Under the pieces are notes generated by a model that saw only the letters and a list, made by a program, of their open reading frames with translations, made no database searches and was not told where the DNA came from. From contig URNK01000077.1 in assembly GCA_900549195.1 (NCBI GenBank), positions 1 through 8,071 of the forward strand: DNA of 8,071 nt, given 5' to 3'. Positions 5,621 through 8,071 of this stretch are shown here, piece by piece; within the stretch, counting starts at the first letter, position 1, and each line of letters starts with the position of its first letter. A program made the translations under genes and the position numbers. Origin of the DNA: an uncultured Collinsella sp. GTDB lineage: Bacteria; Actinomycetota; Coriobacteriia; Coriobacteriales; Coriobacteriaceae.

Positions 5621-7042
5621 CTACTCTATCAGGTCGTTGTGGCGCTCGATAGCATCCGCTACCGTACCGCCCTCATCCACAATAAGCGAACGGCGCTTGG
5701 GTGAGATGATGCGCTGGGCGGGGTATACGCCGCGGTGTCCGGCGGTTAGGTAGCTGATAAAGGCCACGATGACAAAGAACCCGGCTGCCGTGCCGTGGAA
5801 CAGGTCGATGGCCATCATGCAGGTGGTAATGGGTACGTTGAGGCCGGCGCAGAACACGCCGAGCATGCCGAGAGCCGCCAGAAAACTGGGGTCGAGCCCG
5901 GTAAGGCAACCGATCCAGCCACCGAGTGCCGCACCGATGCCAAACAGGGGCGTGACCTCGCCGCCTTGGAAGCCAGCGCCCAGGGTAAGCGCTGTGACGA
6001 CCAACTTGATGGCTGCGTCCGCCAGGGTGGTGTTGCCCGCAAATCCGGCGCCGGAAAGCCACGTGGAAAGGCCGGCGTAGTCCCAGGCGTCGAGGAGGGC
6101 ATAGGCGGCCAAAACCACGAGTGCGCCTATAAGTGCGCGAACGAGGTAATTGGTGATAAAGCGACCGTACAGGCTCTTGACGGTTCGAACCGACCACGCA
6201 AAGAGGCGTGCCGTCAGACCGAAGATGATGGCGCTGATAACAACGATGACGACCGTTGTGGGCGTCATAGCGGGAACGCTGGCGATGACATTCACTTCGT
6301 ACTCGGTACCCAGGGCGAGTGATGTAAAGTAGCCGGTAAACGACGCGACCAGGCAATAGATGCCCGCGGTGTAGTCGATCTTGCCGATAAAGCACATCTC
6401 CATGCCAAAGAAAGCTCCGGCAAGGGGCGAGCCGAATACGGCGCCAAAGGCCGACGAGATTCCGGCGAGCATGAGGTCGTGGTGGTCATGCTTTTTGAGG
6501 TGGGCGAGGCTCGAGATGTTGCTGGCGATGGTGCCGCCAATCTGCACCGCAGCTCCCTCGCGACCGGCCGATCCGCCCGTTAGGTGCGTGAGCGTGGAGC
6601 AGACGAAGGTGAGGACGGCCATGCGCATATGGATGAGGCGGGTGCCCAGAGCGGAGTCGATGACCAGGTTGTTACCGCGTTTGGCGGCAAGACCGTGGTT
6701 TTTGTACACCCATGCGGTGGCAACGCCCACAACGGGAAGAAGCGCGTAAATCCACGCATGGTGCTCGCGATAGTCGGTCGCGATATTCAACGAGGCCAAA
6801 AACGCCCAAGCGGCAACGCCCATGGCAAGCGAGACGATGACGACGAGTACGAGCAACTTGGCGCTCGCGAGTAGGTTGCGGGCGTTGCGGCGCGTGTCGG
6901 CAGCCAAGAGATGCTCGGAGCGGGTAAGTTGATGCCTGCCTGCCGTGATGACGTCGTTCAGGGAGAAAAAGCCGCCGTCGTCGAGCGGCTGGGGATGGTC
7001 TTGCGCCTCGTTTGCGCTTTCGGGTTTGTCGTTATGAGTCAT
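5621..7042 (-). CDS. CLC family anion transporter, CLC-F (fluoride/proton antiporter) type
   Basis: This 473-residue polytopic membrane protein has the CLC fold motifs. The first selectivity motif, normally GSGIP, is GNNLV (123-127). The gating glutamate lies in GGSAGREGAAVQIG (Glu162). The third motif, GxFxP in chloride CLCs, is instead GGEVTP (360-365). GNNL, GGSAGREG and GGEVTP are features I associate with the fluoride-exporting CLC-F clade. The spacing Glu162 to Glu362 (200 residues), and to the tyrosine in GHRGVYP at 440, agrees with the key residues I recall for the Enterococcus CLC-F antiporter. Fluoride detoxification is thus the best guess; plain chloride transport remains possible. 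The N-terminal 60 residues are polar and cytosolic, and there are no C-terminal CBS domains. The ATG at 7040-7042 follows GAGG by five bases; a TTG at 7069 is in frame but lacks a site. It is first in a likely unit with the lipid kinase. Confidence 0.85.
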   Translation of the reverse strand: MTHNDKPESANEAQDHPQPLDDGGFFSLNDVITAGRHQLTRSEHLLAADTRRNARNLLASAKLLVLVVIVSLAMGVAAWAFLASLNIATDYREHHAWIYALLPVVGVATAWVYKNHGLAAKRGNNLVIDSALGTRLIHMRMAVLTFVCSTLTHLTGGSAGREGAAVQIGGTIASNISSLAHLKKHDHHDLMLAGISSAFGAVFGSPLAGAFFGMEMCFIGKIDYTAGIYCLVASFTGYFTSLALGTEYEVNVIASVPAMTPTTVVIVVISAIIFGLTARLFAWSVRTVKSLYGRFITNYLVRALIGALVVLAAYALLDAWDYAGLSTWLSGAGFAGNTTLADAAIKLVVTALTLGAGFQGGEVTPLFGIGAALGGWIGCLTGLDPSFLAALGMLGVFCAGLNVPITTCMMAIDLFHGTAAGFFVIVAFISYLTAGHRGVYPAQRIISPKRRSLIVDEGGTVADAIERHNDLIE

Positions 7043-7071
7043 ACGTTCCTCTTTTAGGTTGCAACGCAAGC

Positions 7072-7077
7072 ATTATA
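7072..7077 (-). promoter_or_regulatory. Candidate -10 element for the CLC gene
   Basis: On the minus strand this reads TATAAT, a perfect -10, placed about 30 bases before the CLC start codon. It would give a leader of roughly 25 bases. No clear -35 lies 16-18 bases further upstream, so activity is uncertain. Confidence 0.4.
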
Positions 7078-7187
7078 AAACGCGGTAAACGCGACGAGCC
7101 GGTGGGTTGGTTTCGATTCTGTTTCGTGGCTTGCGGCCGACAGGTGTATTTGCGGGTACAGGCCAAGTCGCGGTCGTGCGTCGGGGG

Positions 7188-7195
7188 ATTATACT
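7188..7195. promoter_or_regulatory. Overlapping divergent -10 elements between clc and moeA
   Basis: Positions 7188-7193 read TATAAT on the minus strand, facing clc. Positions 7190-7195 read TATACT on the plus strand (five of six), facing moeA, about 58 bases before its start. The two overlap by four bases, so polymerase binding in one direction could exclude the other. Neither has a convincing -35. The AT-rich patch stands out in a GC-rich gap. Confidence 0.4.
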
Positions 7196-7252
7196 GAGAC
7201 AAGCATAAAGAATCGGCGCCCCTGTTGTGCGCCGTGGCATTAAGAGGTGCAT

Positions 7253-8017
7253 ATGGCAGAGAAACTCATTCCGCTGGAGGACGCGCAGTCGATTGTTCTG
7301 TCGCACGTTGCTCCGACCAATCTCGTCGAGATTCCCGTGTGGCAGGCGGCTGGTTTTCCCTTGGCCGAGGACGCGGTGGCCGACATCGACATCTCGCCGT
7401 TTGCCAACAGTGCTATGGACGGATATGCCGTGCGCTCGGCGGACTTGGCGCAGGCGTCTGGCGAGGCGCCGGTGACGCTCGACGTTATCGGACACGAGGC
7501 TGCGGGACATGTGTTTGAGGGCGTAATCGGCGCGGGCGAGACGGTCCGCATCATGACGGGCGCGCCGGTACCCGAAGGTGCCGATGCCGTGGTGAAGTAC
7601 GAGATCGTCGATATGCTCGACGGTGACGGCAACGAGGGCTCGCGTGTGAGGTTCTCGGCGCCGGCCAAGGTGGGGGAGAACGTTCGCTCGGCTGCTGAGG
7701 AAGCGCATGCTGGCGATGTTGTGATGCACACCGGCGAGGTCGTGGCTCCGGCGGGCGCCGGCTTGCTGGCGAGCGCCGGGTATGCGAGCGTGAAGGTGCA
7801 TGCCGCTCCGCGCGTGGGCATTATCTCGCTAGGGACGGAATTGGTCGCACCGAGGAACGTGCCGGCGCGTGGACAGATTCGCGACTCCAACTCGTCGGCG
7901 TTGATGGCCGAGGCGCTCGATGCGGGAGCCGAGCCCGTGTTCTACGGCATTGCGCCCGATGATGAGCAGGCGATTGCCGAGCTGGTGCATCGCGCCGTGC
8001 AGGAGTGCGATTTTGTC
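7253..8017 (+). CDS. moeA: Molybdopterin molybdenumtransferase MoeA, C-terminus missing
   Basis: 255 genuine residues are present of an enzyme that usually has about 400. MoeA inserts molybdate into adenylylated molybdopterin, the last step of molybdenum cofactor synthesis, in the cytoplasm. Signatures in order are ISPFANSAMDGYAV (47-60), RIMTGAPVPEGADAVVKYE (99-117), GENVRSAAEE (141-150), PAGAGLLASAGY (166-177), VGIISLGTELV (188-198, where STGDEL is more usual) and GQIRDSNS (207-214). The sequence stops just before the GGVSVGD segment of the MoaB/MogA-like domain. This is not a biological truncation: the bases from 8018 are sequencing adapter. The frame happens to stay open through the adapter to 8071 and would add 18 false residues beginning LSLIHI. 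AAGAGGTG (7242-7249) sets the start. Its presence implies at least one molybdoenzyme in the organism. Confidence 0.93.
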
Positions 8018-8071
8018 CTGTCTCTTATACACATCTCCGAGCCGACGAGACTAGCGCTCATCTCGCATGCC
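8018..8071 (+). other. Illumina Nextera adapter read-through (not genomic DNA)
   Basis: 8018-8036 is exactly the 19-base transposase mosaic end (CTGTCTCTTATACACATCT). 8037-8051 matches the 15-base read-2 adapter CCGAGCCCACGAGAC except for G instead of C at 8044. 8052-8059 is TAGCGCTC, which I recall as a standard i7 index. 8060-8071 matches the start of the P7 side, ATCTCGTATGCC, with C for T at 8065. This is library sequence left at a contig end. In one minus-strand frame it produces the well-known false protein start MYKRQ. Confidence 0.98.

Noticed and set aside
5673..6395. A 240-residue minus-strand frame inside the CLC gene in another register
   Set aside because: It is a same-strand frame shadow, very Arg-rich, with no start signal; the CLC frame explains the DNA.
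7043..7252. Fluoride (crcB) or molybdenum cofactor riboswitch in the divergent gap
   Set aside because: I looked for the conserved blocks of both and saw none; only -10-like sites and a GGCC inverted pair are present.
7829..8032. Minus-strand ORF beginning MYKRQ
   Set aside because: Its start lies in the Nextera mosaic end and the rest is antisense to moeA, so it is a known artefact pattern.

Overview
The window reads as a GC-rich, gene-dense chromosomal fragment from a gut actinobacterium, most likely a Coriobacteriia member of the Collinsella type. That is an inference from protein flavour, base composition and strong AGGAG-type ribosome binding sites; no marker gene settles it. It is almost certainly the end of a draft contig. 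The last 54 bases (8018-8071) are not genomic: they are an Illumina Nextera transposase end, read-2 adapter, 8-base index and start of the P7 sequence. The left edge cuts through a gene.

Layout. Positions 1-321 (minus) hold the N-terminal part of a C_GCAxxG_C_C family protein, with a hairpin in its leader. It is divergent from metY (552-1835, plus), an O-acetylhomoserine sulfhydrylase. A strong terminator follows, then a 12-helix-like MFS exporter (1977-3281, plus). Next come xanthine phosphoribosyltransferase xpt (3441-4019, plus) and a small stand-alone GGQ release-factor-like protein (4103-4483, plus). Two palindromes sharing a GGGACTGT core flank this last gene. The second is a 71-base near-perfect hairpin in the convergent gap before a diacylglycerol-kinase-family lipid kinase (4571-5533, minus). 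Upstream of the kinase on the same strand is a CLC transporter (5621-7042, minus) with the signature of the fluoride/proton antiporter (CLC-F) clade. Divergent from it is moeA (7253-8017, plus), cut by the contig end.

Functionally this is a mix of housekeeping genes: sulfur amino acid synthesis, purine salvage, ribosome rescue, lipid phosphorylation, anion resistance and molybdenum cofactor assembly. Only the clc-kinase pair, and possibly xpt with the release-factor-like gene, look like transcription units. I found no CRISPR array, tRNA, rRNA, transposase gene or recognisable riboswitch. No gap exceeds about 230 bases. The most unusual content is structural: the paired GGGACTGT palindromes, two terminators placed just ahead of start codons, and the leader hairpin. 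I see no convincing new multi-gene system.
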